In this document: positions 10,469-20,522 of the stretch, piece by piece
Numbering within the stretch: position 1 is the stretch's first letter
Layout: every line of letters starts with the position of its first letter
Source of the DNA: an uncultured Alphaproteobacteria bacterium
GTDB lineage: Bacteria; Pseudomonadota; Alphaproteobacteria; Thalassobaculales; Thalassobaculaceae
DNA: 64,000 nt
Assembly: GCA_902589475.1 (NCBI GenBank)
Contig: CACITD010000005.1
Coordinates: forward strand, 18,546-82,545
Direction of reading: 5' to 3'
Notes under the pieces: generated by a model
Database searches by the model: none
What the model was told of the DNA's origin: nothing
Seen by the model: the letters and a program-made list of their open reading frames with translations, nothing else
Position numbers and translations under genes: made by a program

Positions 10469-10879
10469 CTATTTCCCCGCTGGTTTGAATTGTGGGAGTG
10501 TAATTTCGTCATTAACTTTTTCGAAACTTACTTCAAGTGGCATATCTAAGACCAATGCTTCTGGGGTCTGCTCACATTCCACTATATTGCACATCATCTT
10601 TGGTCCCTCTTCAAGTTTTACAATCGCTATTGCATATGGCGGTGTAAATCCGGGAGCAGGAAGATGGCTAATTATATAACTATGTAATGTACCGCGTCCT
10701 GATGCTTTAATTATTTCAATATCTGTACTGCCGCTAGAAGGACAAAAATGCCTCGGCGGAAAATAAACTTCACCGGTTTTTTTACATCTCTGAAGTCTGA
10801 GTTCTCCCTGCCTGGTACCATCCCAGAAGTGCTGCGTTTCAGGTGTCGGCTTAGGTAACTCTCTCTCACTTTCACTCAT
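10469..10879 (-). CDS. Zn-ribbon/OB-fold (DUF35) acyl-CoA-associated protein
   Basis: FWDGTRQGELRLQRCKKTGEVYFPPRHFCP...GRGTLHSYIISHLPAPGFTPPYAIAIVKLEEGPKM is typical of DUF35. Confidence 0.88.
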   Translation of the reverse strand: MSESERELPKPTPETQHFWDGTRQGELRLQRCKKTGEVYFPPRHFCPSSGSTDIEIIKASGRGTLHSYIISHLPAPGFTPPYAIAIVKLEEGPKMMCNIVECEQTPEALVLDMPLEVSFEKVNDEITLPQFKPAGK

Positions 10880-10928
10880 TTTATTGTATCCAATTCTCTA
10901 TAATCTTAGGCATCACAATTCCTAATTA

Positions 10929-11792
10929 TTATTCGACTGTTGCATGGCCATTATCTAGAACCACGACATCTCGTTCTACTATTTTTGATTTGAAAGAAAT
11001 ATTTGCTCCATCTCGCCAGATTTCTGTCCTAACCGTTTCGCCTGGATAAACTGGCGAGGAGAACCTCAATTGGAGCGATTTTAGTCTTTTTGCATCATAG
11101 TCACAGCATCCTTTCAGAATCGCGTGACCCGCCACACCCAACGAACAAAGACCATGAAGAATAGGTTTTGGAAAACCCGCCGCCTTTGCTACTGAAGGGC
11201 TAGCATGTAAAGGATTATAATCACCCGACAGCCTGTAAATTAGAGCTGCCATATCCAAAGTAGTGAGATCAACTGCAAAGTCTGGTTCACGTTCTGGTAC
11301 TTTATGCGGCCTTGGGGCCTCGTCACTCGGCCCGTCATATCCGCCATTACCTCTAGCGAATGTCGTCGAAGTAAGAGTGGCTAAATCTAGGCCTGACTCT
11401 GCGTCCTTCAGCGTTCGCTCAGTTAAAATCAGCGCACCTTTGTCCGCACCCTTGTCCACTAAGCCAGTAACTTTAGATTTTGCTTTAATCGTGGCTGACG
11501 TTGGTAAAGGATTATGAATTACCATCTTCTGCTCGCCGTGCAGAACTTTCACCCAATCAATTCCCGTTTTAGGGTCTCTGGACCAAAATCCTGGGCTTCC
11601 GAGAACCACAGCCATTGTCGGCAATGCCATAAACGGTTCAGCCTCTTCAAATACATATTGAAGTTGTTGCTCATCCATTGGGTCAGCGCCAAGACCGACA
11701 CCTAGTGCATAAAGAATGGTATCCCTTGAAGTATATGTTTGGGTAATTTCTTCGAATGGCCAATTCTTTAATTTATCATAATCAAAAGACAT
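10929..11792 (-). CDS. MaoC-family (R)-hydratase/dehydratase, double hotdog
   Basis: YRLSGDYNPLHASPSVAKAAGFPKPILHGLCSLGVAGHA hydratase 2 motif. Confidence 0.9.
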   Translation of the reverse strand: MSFDYDKLKNWPFEEITQTYTSRDTILYALGVGLGADPMDEQQLQYVFEEAEPFMALPTMAVVLGSPGFWSRDPKTGIDWVKVLHGEQKMVIHNPLPTSATIKAKSKVTGLVDKGADKGALILTERTLKDAESGLDLATLTSTTFARGNGGYDGPSDEAPRPHKVPEREPDFAVDLTTLDMAALIYRLSGDYNPLHASPSVAKAAGFPKPILHGLCSLGVAGHAILKGCCDYDAKRLKSLQLRFSSPVYPGETVRTEIWRDGANISFKSKIVERDVVVLDNGHATVE

Positions 11793-11822
11793 GGACCCTC
11801 TCCTATTGAATCTTAAAAAAAG

Positions 11823-12740
11823 TTAAATTGGATCCCAACTGAAAACATCTTGCGACCGATCTAATGGATAAAAACTCGGTTCCATTGATGGGATGGCGTG
11901 CTCTAAAACAGTCTCGGGCGTCCAACCTTCCCCTCTATGCACAGAACGTATAGGACGAGATTGTCCCATCAAAAAGATCTCGTTATTTCGCACCCCAAAA
12001 ATTTGGCCTGTGACCTTCGACACTGGTGCACACAACGCAACAGCAACAGGCGCTATTTTGGCCGTTGTCATCGTTTTTAATTTTTCAACCCGGGCACGTT
12101 GAGCGTCATCACCTATCGGGATCGTTCCAATCATTCGGCTCCAAGCGAAAGGAGATATACAATTAGATCGTACATTGAACCTTCCCATATCCAGCGCAAT
12201 TGATTTAGACAAACCGGCAATACCAAGTTTTGCAGCTGCATAGTTTGCTTGACCAAAGTTACCAACTAAACCTGATGTGGATGTCATATGAATGAAAGCT
12301 CCTGACTCCTTTTCTCTAAACACAGAAGCTGCAGCTCTACTTACATTGAAGCTACCCTTTAAATGTACTGATATGACCGAATCCCAATCATCTTCTGTCA
12401 TTTTGTGAAAGATTACGTCTCGAAGAATACCCGCATTATTTACAACAATATCTAGCCCGCCAAGCTCTTCAACCGCTTGGTCCACCATCCCTTGAGCGGC
12501 GGAAAAATCTGAGACGCTATCAAAATTAACAACTGCCTTACCACCAGCATCTTCAATTTCCTTTGCAACTTCCATAGCGGGAACACGATCAGCCCCTTCA
12601 CCTTGGGTAGTACCACCAAGATCGTTGACCAATACCTTTGCTCCGGCAGCAGCGAATGCCAAGGCATAATCGCGTCCAATTCCTCTGCCGCCTCCCGTGA
12701 TCAAGGCTACCTTACCCTCTAAAAGTTGTTTTCCAGACAT
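11823..12740 (-). CDS. SDR family oxidoreductase (MFE-2 3-hydroxyacyl-CoA dehydrogenase-like)
   Basis: MSGKQLLEGKVALITGGGRGIGRDYALAFAAAGAKVLVNDLGG, NNAGILRD, YAAAK. Confidence 0.88.
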   Translation of the reverse strand: MSGKQLLEGKVALITGGGRGIGRDYALAFAAAGAKVLVNDLGGTTQGEGADRVPAMEVAKEIEDAGGKAVVNFDSVSDFSAAQGMVDQAVEELGGLDIVVNNAGILRDVIFHKMTEDDWDSVISVHLKGSFNVSRAAASVFREKESGAFIHMTSTSGLVGNFGQANYAAAKLGIAGLSKSIALDMGRFNVRSNCISPFAWSRMIGTIPIGDDAQRARVEKLKTMTTAKIAPVAVALCAPVSKVTGQIFGVRNNEIFLMGQSRPIRSVHRGEGWTPETVLEHAIPSMEPSFYPLDRSQDVFSWDPI

Positions 12741-12906
12741 TATTATCTCCAATAGGATCGTAAATTATTCCAAAGTTGATTATCGTATCGCTTGTACAAC
12801 GGTGTAAAGTTTAATTAATATTGCATCAATACTTGATTACCGTATTAAAATTGATCACGCCCATGATTTAATAAAGAGTTCTTCCAACTAGTTCACAGGA
12901 TAAGAC

Positions 12907-14052
12907 ATGTTCCCGCGAAAATTTTTCTCCGAAGACCACGAAATATTTCGAGACGCAACCCGCCGGTTTATTGAAAACGAGATAGTACCAAACCACGCAG
13001 AATGGGAGCAGCAAGGAATTGTCAGTAGAGAACTGTGGAACGCGGCAGGTGAAAATGGGCTACTTTGCTGTACAGTGCCAGAGGAATATGGTGGCCCCGG
13101 GGGCGATTTTTTACATAGCGTAGTGGTCAATGAGGAGCTTGCAAAAGTTGGTGCAACTGGTCCCGCCTTTCCACTGCATTCTGACATCATTGTTCCTTAC
13201 ATCCTTGCATATGGTTCAGAGGACCAAAAACGTAACTGGCTTCCTAAAGTTGTTTCAGGTGAGACTGTTATGGCTATTGGGATGACAGAACCAATTGCGG
13301 GATCTGACCTCCAAGGAATTCAAACCAAAGCTGAGAGAGATGGTAATCATTTCGTTCTTAATGGGCAGAAAGTTTGGATTTCTAATGGCCAAATAGCTGA
13401 TTTGTACATTATTGCCTGCAAAACCGATCCGAAAGAAGGCGCAAAAGGCATAAGTTTGATCCTTGTTGAGGGGGATAGAGAGGGCTTTAAACGGGGTAAA
13501 AATTTAGAAAAAATAGGTTACAAGGCGCAGGACACATCTGAGCTGTTCTTCGAGGATGTACGGGTACCAATAACAAATCTGCTAGGTCAGGAAGGCCGAG
13601 GATTTGCTCAGCTAATGCAGCAACTACCGCAAGAGAGACTCGTTGTCGCTATACGCTGTGCCACGGCTTTAGAAGCAGCACTTAATGAGACAATACTGTA
13701 TACAAAGGGACGCAAGGCTTTTGGAAGAAGCATATCCGACTTCCAGAACACACGTTTCAAACTAGCTGAAGTAAAAACGCTTGCGATGGTAACAAGAGCT
13801 TTTACCGACCAATGCATTCAACTACATCTCGAGGGCAAGTTAACCGCGGAGGATGCCGCTGCGGCAAAACTACAAACGACAGAGGCTCTCAATAAAGGCG
13901 TGGACGAGTGCCTTCAACTCCATGGCGGTTATGGTTACAGCTGGGAATACCCCATTGCACGCGCCTGGGCTGATGCTCGTATGTCGAGGATTGCTGGTGG
14001 GTCTTCTGAAATTATGAAAGAAATAATAAGTAGAAATATGATCACGGCCTAG
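12907..14052 (+). CDS. acyl-CoA dehydrogenase
   Basis: IGMTEPIAGSDLQGIQTKAERDGNHFVLNGQKVWISNG and QLHGGYGYSWEYPIARAWADAR...IAGGSSEIMKEIISR. Confidence 0.95.
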   Translation: MFPRKFFSEDHEIFRDATRRFIENEIVPNHAEWEQQGIVSRELWNAAGENGLLCCTVPEEYGGPGGDFLHSVVVNEELAKVGATGPAFPLHSDIIVPYILAYGSEDQKRNWLPKVVSGETVMAIGMTEPIAGSDLQGIQTKAERDGNHFVLNGQKVWISNGQIADLYIIACKTDPKEGAKGISLILVEGDREGFKRGKNLEKIGYKAQDTSELFFEDVRVPITNLLGQEGRGFAQLMQQLPQERLVVAIRCATALEAALNETILYTKGRKAFGRSISDFQNTRFKLAEVKTLAMVTRAFTDQCIQLHLEGKLTAEDAAAAKLQTTEALNKGVDECLQLHGGYGYSWEYPIARAWADARMSRIAGGSSEIMKEIISRNMITA

Positions 14053-14073
14053 CCACTCATACTAGTACTTTTG

Positions 14074-14988
14074 CTATTTTCCCTCTTCTTCTTGATTTAT
14101 TGAGACACCAGATAACTTTTGAAAAACTTTAAATACTGCACTGTCATCTTCCCTTCCCAAACCAGCCGCTGCTGCGGCAATAAACTGCTGGTGCGCTGCT
14201 GCTGTTAAAGGAAGGGGAAAGTTCAATTTGTGTCCTGTACCTAAAACAATAGCAAGATCCTTCACAAATATGTCAATAGCACTTAGGGGTGTGTAATCGT
14301 TATTTAGAATATGAGGAACTCGATTGTTCCACATCCAAGAGGAACCCGCAGAACCAGAAATAACTTCATATAGAGCTTTTGGATCAGCACCTGCCCTAAC
14401 ACCAAACGCCATTGCCTCGGCCGCTACTGCAATATGAACACCGGCCAACAATTGATTTACAGTCTTAACCGTTGAACCAACACCGTGCTCAACTCCAAGA
14501 TGATGAACTTTTCCGGCAATAGCTTCTAATACATCTTCTGCAGCTTGGAATGCTTTTGCCGCCCCGGATGCCATTATAGATAGATTACCAGCCCGAGCGC
14601 CTGCAGCACCGCCACTTACTGGAGCATCAATCATATCAAACCCGGCCTCTTGCAAACGCGTTCCGCATAAACCTGCAAAAGCCGGAGATACTGTACTGCT
14701 CTGAATGACTACTGTCGCCAGTCCAAAACCGCCGATTGCTCCCTCAATACCAAACAATACCTCGTCAACTTGAGCTTCGTTTACAACCAGAATAATAACG
14801 ACCGAAGCACCTTTAGCTGCATCCTCGGGATTTAATCCTACTTTTCCCCCTGCTTCAGCAAATGATTTGCACGCTTGTTTATTTATATCGAAACCACTAA
14901 CGTCAAACTGGCGTTCTAATAAAGCTAACGCAACACCAAGCCCCATTGAGCCTAAACCGAGCACACAAACTTTCCTTTTTGAAGCCAT
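14074..14988 (-). CDS. NAD-dependent beta-hydroxyacid dehydrogenase, L-threonate dehydrogenase (LtnD)-like
   Basis: VLGLGSMGLGVALALL, DAPVSGGAAGARAGNLSIMASG, STVKTVNQLLAGVHIA, GLGREDDSAV. Confidence 0.8.
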   Translation of the reverse strand: MASKRKVCVLGLGSMGLGVALALLERQFDVSGFDINKQACKSFAEAGGKVGLNPEDAAKGASVVIILVVNEAQVDEVLFGIEGAIGGFGLATVVIQSSTVSPAFAGLCGTRLQEAGFDMIDAPVSGGAAGARAGNLSIMASGAAKAFQAAEDVLEAIAGKVHHLGVEHGVGSTVKTVNQLLAGVHIAVAAEAMAFGVRAGADPKALYEVISGSAGSSWMWNNRVPHILNNDYTPLSAIDIFVKDLAIVLGTGHKLNFPLPLTAAAHQQFIAAAAAGLGREDDSAVFKVFQKLSGVSINQEEEGK

Positions 14989-15051
14989 AGACGCCTACCA
15001 AAGTTAGAACATTAAGCTATTTATTCTATCCCTCAGACTAGCAGGTAAAAG

Positions 15052-16227
15052 TTAATCCCGCTCTAAACACATGGCAACGCCCATGCCGCCTCCAATGCAT
15101 AAGGTTGTTAAACCTTTTTTTGCATCCCTTTTTTTCATTTCGTGCAAAAGAGTTATTAGAACCCGTGCACCCGATGCACCAATTGGATGACCTAGAGCTA
15201 TAGATCCGCCATTCACGTTAACCTTTTTCGTGTCCCATCCCATATCTTTATTTACAGCACATGCTTGAGCTGCAAACGCCTCGTTAGCCTCTATCAAATC
15301 AAGATCTTCAACATTCCATCCAACTTTCTCCAACGCCGCTCGACTTGCCGGTATCGGACCGGTTCCCATGATCGATGGGTCCACACCACGAGTAGCAAAT
15401 GAAGTTATCCGCGCTAGAGGCTCAATTCCGCGCGTTCTTGCATTCTCTGAAGACATTAAAACCACAGTTGCTGCTCCATCATTAATACCCGAGGCATTTC
15501 CAGCTGTTACTGTTCCCTCTTTACTGAATGCAGGACGTAGACTTCCAAGCGTCTCCAGATTTGTACCATGTTTTGGATATTCGTCCTCCTCAACTATTGT
15601 CTCGCCGCGCCGGGACTTAACAGTTACTGGGACAATTTCATCTTTAAATTTACCTTCTTTCTGTGCAGTTTCGGCTTTCCTTTGTGAAGACAGGGCAAAA
15701 GCATCCTGTGCATCACGTGTGATTTGCCATTGATTCGCGACATTTTCGGCAGTACTTCCCATATGGTATCCATTAAAGTGATCCCAGAGGCCATCCTTAA
15801 TCATGGTATCTATTAATTCTAGATTGCCCATCTTCTGGCCGGAGCGAAGGTTTTGAGCGTGAGGAGACTGGCTCATGCTCTCTTGTCCCCCAGCTACAAC
15901 GATATCGGCATCCCCCGATCTAATAGCTTGTGCCCCTAATGCCACCGCACGTAATCCTGATCCACAAACTTGATTTATTGTCATCGCTGTTTTCTCTTTT
16001 GGTATCCCTGCCGCCATTGATGCTTGCCGAGCGGGATTCATGCCCGCTGCCGCTGTGAGTACTTGCCCTAATATGACTTCATCTACTTCCTCGCCAGGAA
16101 CTGCGGCACGGCTCAGGGCTTCTTCTATTGCTATTTGCCCTAATTCAGCTGCCGATAAACTACTCAAACTTCCGCCGAATGAGCCAATTGCGGTGCGTGC
16201 TGCTCCAACTATCACAACCTCTGACAT
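15052..16227 (-). CDS. acetyl-CoA C-acetyltransferase (thiolase)
   Basis: [78 protein letters not shown]. Confidence 0.95.
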   Translation of the reverse strand: MSEVVIVGAARTAIGSFGGSLSSLSAAELGQIAIEEALSRAAVPGEEVDEVILGQVLTAAAGMNPARQASMAAGIPKEKTAMTINQVCGSGLRAVALGAQAIRSGDADIVVAGGQESMSQSPHAQNLRSGQKMGNLELIDTMIKDGLWDHFNGYHMGSTAENVANQWQITRDAQDAFALSSQRKAETAQKEGKFKDEIVPVTVKSRRGETIVEEDEYPKHGTNLETLGSLRPAFSKEGTVTAGNASGINDGAATVVLMSSENARTRGIEPLARITSFATRGVDPSIMGTGPIPASRAALEKVGWNVEDLDLIEANEAFAAQACAVNKDMGWDTKKVNVNGGSIALGHPIGASGARVLITLLHEMKKRDAKKGLTTLCIGGGMGVAMCLERD

Positions 16228-16258
16228 AGCTAATATACCTTTCTTCAAAAGTTAAACT

Positions 16259-17347
16259 TCAATATACAAATTTGTCCGTTTCCAAAAGAGGGAAAGCACT
16301 TACTACACTCGGTTCAACCGTAGGGGCTGCCGAACATAATTGACTAGGCTCAATAACCGAATAATTATTGGCCCCTAGTAGACCTAAACCGAGCTTTACT
16401 TCTTCTTCCAGTAACTCGAGCATTCTAATCACACCATCTGCACCAGCCGCTGCTAGTCCATAACAAAGCATTCTGCCTATTCCTACAAAGTCCGCTCCAA
16501 GAGCGATACCTTTGATAATATCAGTACCTCTAGAGAAACCTCCATCAACAGCTACTAAACTACGTCCCGACACAGCATCAACAACCTCAGGTAGCACATC
16601 GATTGCTCCCAAACCATGGTCCAATTGTCTTCCTCCATGATTAGAAACATAAATGACATCGACACCGTGCTCTAAAGCAAGCCGCGCATCTTCAGCTGTC
16701 GCTATTCCTTTCAAAACTAGCGGCAATTCATACTTTTTCTTGTAACGTTCTATATCTTTCCAACTCAACGCTGCCTGCCAATCAGCTCCTTTCCCCGTAC
16801 GCCATGGCTTTACAAAGCGGTTGGCAATGTCGCGTTCTCTTCTAGAGTAATTTGCACTATCAACAGTTAAACAGAAAGCGTCATAACCAGAGTCTATTGC
16901 CCGCGAAACATAATTATCTAAGAACCGATTATCGCCTCGCTTGTAAAGCATAGCCATTTTGAGACCATCACCAGCATTGGAAACTTCTTCCATGGATAAT
17001 TGGCTAACAGAGCTCAGCATCAAACCACAACCAAACTCAGTCGCCGCTCGCATAGCCGCCACGCCCCCTTTAGGATCAAAACTTTCCAGCGAACCTATCG
17101 GTGCAAGACAGACCGGCAATCTTAACTTTTTCCCCAAAATAACTTTAGTTGCATCAATGTTACGCATGTCTCTCAAAACGCGAGGCCGTAATGCTATGGC
17201 ATCTAATGCCATTCTATTGCGTTTAAGTGTTGTCTCAGTTTCTGTGCCGCCTCGCAAATAATCCCAGATATTCTGGCTTAACGTTTCACGGGCAGCGTGC
17301 ACGATTTCGTGTAACGTTTGAAATTTATTGCTAAGATCTCTGTTCAA
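16259..17347 (-). CDS. FMN-dependent alpha-hydroxy-acid oxidase/dehydrogenase (LldD-like)
   Basis: YVSNHGGRQLDHGLGAIDVLPEV, VDGGFSRGTDIIKGIALGADFVGIGR. Confidence 0.92.
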   Translation of the reverse strand: MNRDLSNKFQTLHEIVHAARETLSQNIWDYLRGGTETETTLKRNRMALDAIALRPRVLRDMRNIDATKVILGKKLRLPVCLAPIGSLESFDPKGGVAAMRAATEFGCGLMLSSVSQLSMEEVSNAGDGLKMAMLYKRGDNRFLDNYVSRAIDSGYDAFCLTVDSANYSRRERDIANRFVKPWRTGKGADWQAALSWKDIERYKKKYELPLVLKGIATAEDARLALEHGVDVIYVSNHGGRQLDHGLGAIDVLPEVVDAVSGRSLVAVDGGFSRGTDIIKGIALGADFVGIGRMLCYGLAAAGADGVIRMLELLEEEVKLGLGLLGANNYSVIEPSQLCSAAPTVEPSVVSAFPLLETDKFVY

Positions 17348-17460
17348 TTATCCTCAGCCTCTAAAAAAAATTTTACTTCGCTTGTTTAAATTAATTTTCA
17401 AAAACTCAAGTTTTCACTTTTACTGCCTTTTATCAAGCAACTCTTAAATTTAGTCTTAAT

Positions 17461-18438
17461 TTACTTCTCTAAAATATCAATTATTTCGCGGAGCTGAGTC
17501 CTCGCTCTCAGCAAATAAAAACCGAGGGATGCTAGGTGACTGGGGACAATTGCACCATCAGGTTGACCATTTGCTATTACTAATGGGCTAAGTCGGCTTG
17601 CTTGTTTTAGTGACCCCAACATCAAATTCCAAGATGAGGACAACTCCTTTCCAGCAACAACATCTTTAAAATCAGCTTCTAACTCTTTTAATAGTAAATA
17701 GTATGCGTATAAGCGGCCCTTCGCCGAGTAAAAAATATCGTCAGATTTTGAATCTATTCCCCAGCCGCCTGACCTTGCAAGATGTTCACTTATTGCAGCA
17801 GAATTAGAGCCCAAGTCAGCGGTGAAACGTCTCAATGTGGCTTGCAAATTGTCGGCTCGTTTATCAAATGTGGCTAAACCCTTTGCCAAGCGCTTATTGT
17901 AAGAAGCAAGTGACCGCATAGCAGACTTATATTGTGCTTCTGAGGAAGCGGTCGGAGCTATAGATGTAGATAAGTCAAATATCCATGTCGTGCCTGGATA
18001 CTTTAATAGACCTGATGCTTTATCAAGATCACTATCTACTTCACTAGATCCCCTAGATCTTCCTATTTGATCCGTCATTTCCATAGCAAATCTGGAAATA
18101 GCATAAATGATACCCTGCTGATAATTTGGCATATTATCGAGCAGATACCCGGGCATAAAAAACGGATCGTTAGCTACCCATCCATTTTCATTGACTTCCC
18201 GATTAATTAATGAGATTGCCATGGCTATCGTTTTGCTTTCACCAGGATTACTCTGACTTGGTTGAAAGTCCACCGCGTCATCTATCTTATGGATGACCCC
18301 CATCCCAATAAAATAATAAAGGAAAACAAGAAAGATTAACGATAAACTCGTGAAGGTTACTGCCCGACCAATACTTCCTCCTCGAGCAAACAAACTCGAA
18401 AAACTTTTAAAATAGGTCGCTAAATTATCTTTGTTCAC
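17461..18438 (-). CDS. DUF2333-like membrane-anchored protein
   Basis: One N-terminal TM; ESKTIAMAISLINREVNENGWVANDPFFMPGYLLDNMPNYQQG region recalled from the DUF2333 family. Confidence 0.65.
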   Translation of the reverse strand: MNKDNLATYFKSFSSLFARGGSIGRAVTFTSLSLIFLVFLYYFIGMGVIHKIDDAVDFQPSQSNPGESKTIAMAISLINREVNENGWVANDPFFMPGYLLDNMPNYQQGIIYAISRFAMEMTDQIGRSRGSSEVDSDLDKASGLLKYPGTTWIFDLSTSIAPTASSEAQYKSAMRSLASYNKRLAKGLATFDKRADNLQATLRRFTADLGSNSAAISEHLARSGGWGIDSKSDDIFYSAKGRLYAYYLLLKELEADFKDVVAGKELSSSWNLMLGSLKQASRLSPLVIANGQPDGAIVPSHLASLGFYLLRARTQLREIIDILEK

Positions 18439-19088
18439 TGGTAGTCCTTATTTTTCCATCGTCTTATTAAGATGGGAATTAAAGATAATATTGCCAACCC
18501 AACAAGGCCTGCAAAAAATTCAAAACTTATATTTGGTATATCGTCAAAACCTTCACCAGCCACTACAGTTTTGTTCAAACCGCTTCCCATAAGAGCGTAC
18601 ACCGCAGCTCCAGGGATCATTCCTAAAAAACTAGCAAAGAAATAATTGAAAAAACTTATATTTAAAAAAGCGGGAGCTATGTTGACAACAAAAAATGGAA
18701 AAACAGGGGCTAGTCGCAGGAAAAGAAGGTAGAAAAAAGCGTTCTTTGTCAGTTCATTCCTCATTCTCTCTATCGAAGATCCTATTTTTGGCTTAAATAA
18801 TTCTCCAAAAGCACTGCGAGCCGCAATAAATAAAATCGACGCACCGAGCGTAGCACCTATCAAGGAAAAAAGTGCTCCCAGGAATGCGCCAAACAAGTAG
18901 CCACCTACCATTGTTAAAATTAGAGCGCCAGGTATGGAAAGAGCGGTTGAAAATACGTACAAACCTATAAAAATCAGTATGGATACATAATAATCGCTTT
19001 GAATAAATTTAACTATCCCAATCTGATGAGTTCGAAAGCTCTCCAAAGATACATAATCTGTCCAACCAAATATAGCGGCGAGAAGCAA
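18435..19088 (-). CDS. TVP38/TMEM64 (DedA-like) family membrane protein; 5' end uncertain
   Basis: LSIPGALILTMVGGYLFGAFLGALFSLIGATLGASILFIAAR; stop overlaps the next gene start by 4 nt. ORF track start is a TTG inside a TM segment (see finding). Confidence 0.82.
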   Translation of the reverse strand: MLLAAIFGWTDYVSLESFRTHQIGIVKFIQSDYYVSILIFIGLYVFSTALSIPGALILTMVGGYLFGAFLGALFSLIGATLGASILFIAARSAFGELFKPKIGSSIERMRNELTKNAFFYLLFLRLAPVFPFFVVNIAPAFLNISFFNYFFASFLGMIPGAAVYALMGSGLNKTVVAGEGFDDIPNISFEFFAGLVGLAILSLIPILIRRWKNKDYQ

Positions 19089-19192
19089 TAATATCCCTAA
19101 GGTCGCAATTGGGAGCGATTTTAAAAGCTTAAAAAAATTGACCTCCGCAGCGAGTTTTTGCTACACGACATTTACTACAAATAATTTAACTC

Positions 19193-19942
19193 TCAGTAGA
19201 GCTTAGTTCGATAGCCTTCTTGGATACTCTTTTCTGCCCTATTCTCGTCATCTCCTCGACCAATCTGGTCGGAAATTATTTTACCCAAACTCGGAAAGCT
19301 CTTTCTTTCAATCTTATAGTCTTCCTCCCATAATTTGGATCGAATCAAAGCTTTTGCGCATTGGAGATATGCCTCCTCAATGCTTATTTCTAGAGCAGAC
19401 CGGGGGGCTTTGCCTTGAGCGGACAAACCTTCCAAAATATTGCTGTCAATCGTGATTTTTGCATTTCCATTCACGCGCAAAGTTTCATTTATGCCTGGCA
19501 CAAGAAAAAGCAATCCGACGCCACTATTATCAAGTACATTCAAGAGAGTATCTGTTCGATTATTACCAAGCCTGTCCGGCAAATATATGGTTTTCTCGTC
19601 TCTTACTTTGACAAAACCGGGAGCATCCCCCCTAGGCGATACATCCCCAAGACCATCATTACCCATAGTACCTATGACCAAAAATGGTGAAATTTCAATG
19701 AATGCCCGGCAGTGCTTATCGAGATGGTCTAACTGTTTAAGAACTGCGCGCTCGGATGGGTCTCCATACAGCTGCCCTAAGTTATTTTTATCGGCAATCC
19801 TATTCATTCTATTGATCCTCTCCGAGTATTTTTCGTTAGTAAAATATGTTTTACCCGATTTTATTACACTTTGGCTATACTGCGATCTAACGAGCAGATT
19901 CGAAGTAAATAGTTGAAGAAAGTCAATTATCGCAGTATTCAT
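19193..19942 (-). CDS. pyridoxamine 5'-phosphate oxidase-like FMN-binding protein
   Basis: SPFLVIGTMGNDGLGDVSPRGDAPGFVKVRDEKTIYLPDRLGNNRTDTLLNVL. Confidence 0.88.
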   Translation of the reverse strand: MNTAIIDFLQLFTSNLLVRSQYSQSVIKSGKTYFTNEKYSERINRMNRIADKNNLGQLYGDPSERAVLKQLDHLDKHCRAFIEISPFLVIGTMGNDGLGDVSPRGDAPGFVKVRDEKTIYLPDRLGNNRTDTLLNVLDNSGVGLLFLVPGINETLRVNGNAKITIDSNILEGLSAQGKAPRSALEISIEEAYLQCAKALIRSKLWEEDYKIERKSFPSLGKIISDQIGRGDDENRAEKSIQEGYRTKLY

Positions 19943-19959
19943 TTTTCATCTTAGATCAT

Positions 19960-20499
19960 GTGGGATTATTAAAATTGTCAGATTACGGCGGGAAACAGGC
20001 TTGGCAGGAGGAACTTTACGACCTGCTTAGATCAAACCAAGTAAATTTATTTTGCTATGTACCAGATGGTGGTCACAAAACTCTTATCAACAAATCCATA
20101 GAGGACCCAGATGTTATTTCTGTGCCGTTGACAACAGAAGAGGAAGGCGTCGCTATGTGCGCTGGATGCCATCTGGGAGGCACTAAAAGCGTTTTGCTGA
20201 TGCAGTCAAGTGGGGTGGGTAATTGCGTAAATATGTTCGCTCTTTTGAAAAATGGTCAGTTTCCATTTGTTACATTGATAACAATGCGAGGCGAATTTGG
20301 CGAAATGAATCCCTGGCAAATCCCAATGGGTCAAGGCGTGCAGCCAGTGGTGGAAGCTATGGGAATGCACTGCCTAAGGGCGGAAATCCCCTCTGAAGTC
20401 ACAGAAACCGTGCAAGCTGCTCTCAACATGGCATATAAATCAAACCAGGCAGTCGCGGTTTTACTGACGCAAAAGTTAATCGGCGCGAAACCCTTTTAG
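19960..20499 (+). CDS. ThDP-dependent decarboxylase alpha subunit (sulfopyruvate/phosphonopyruvate decarboxylase, ComD-like)
   Basis: FCYVPDGGHKTLINKSIEDPDVISVPLTTEEEGVAMCAGCHLGGTKSVLLMQSSGVGNCVN; split-gene architecture with the next CDS. Confidence 0.8.
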   Translation: MGLLKLSDYGGKQAWQEELYDLLRSNQVNLFCYVPDGGHKTLINKSIEDPDVISVPLTTEEEGVAMCAGCHLGGTKSVLLMQSSGVGNCVNMFALLKNGQFPFVTLITMRGEFGEMNPWQIPMGQGVQPVVEAMGMHCLRAEIPSEVTETVQAALNMAYKSNQAVAVLLTQKLIGAKPF

Positions 20500-20522
20500 T
20501 AATGATCTGAGGAGATCTTGTT

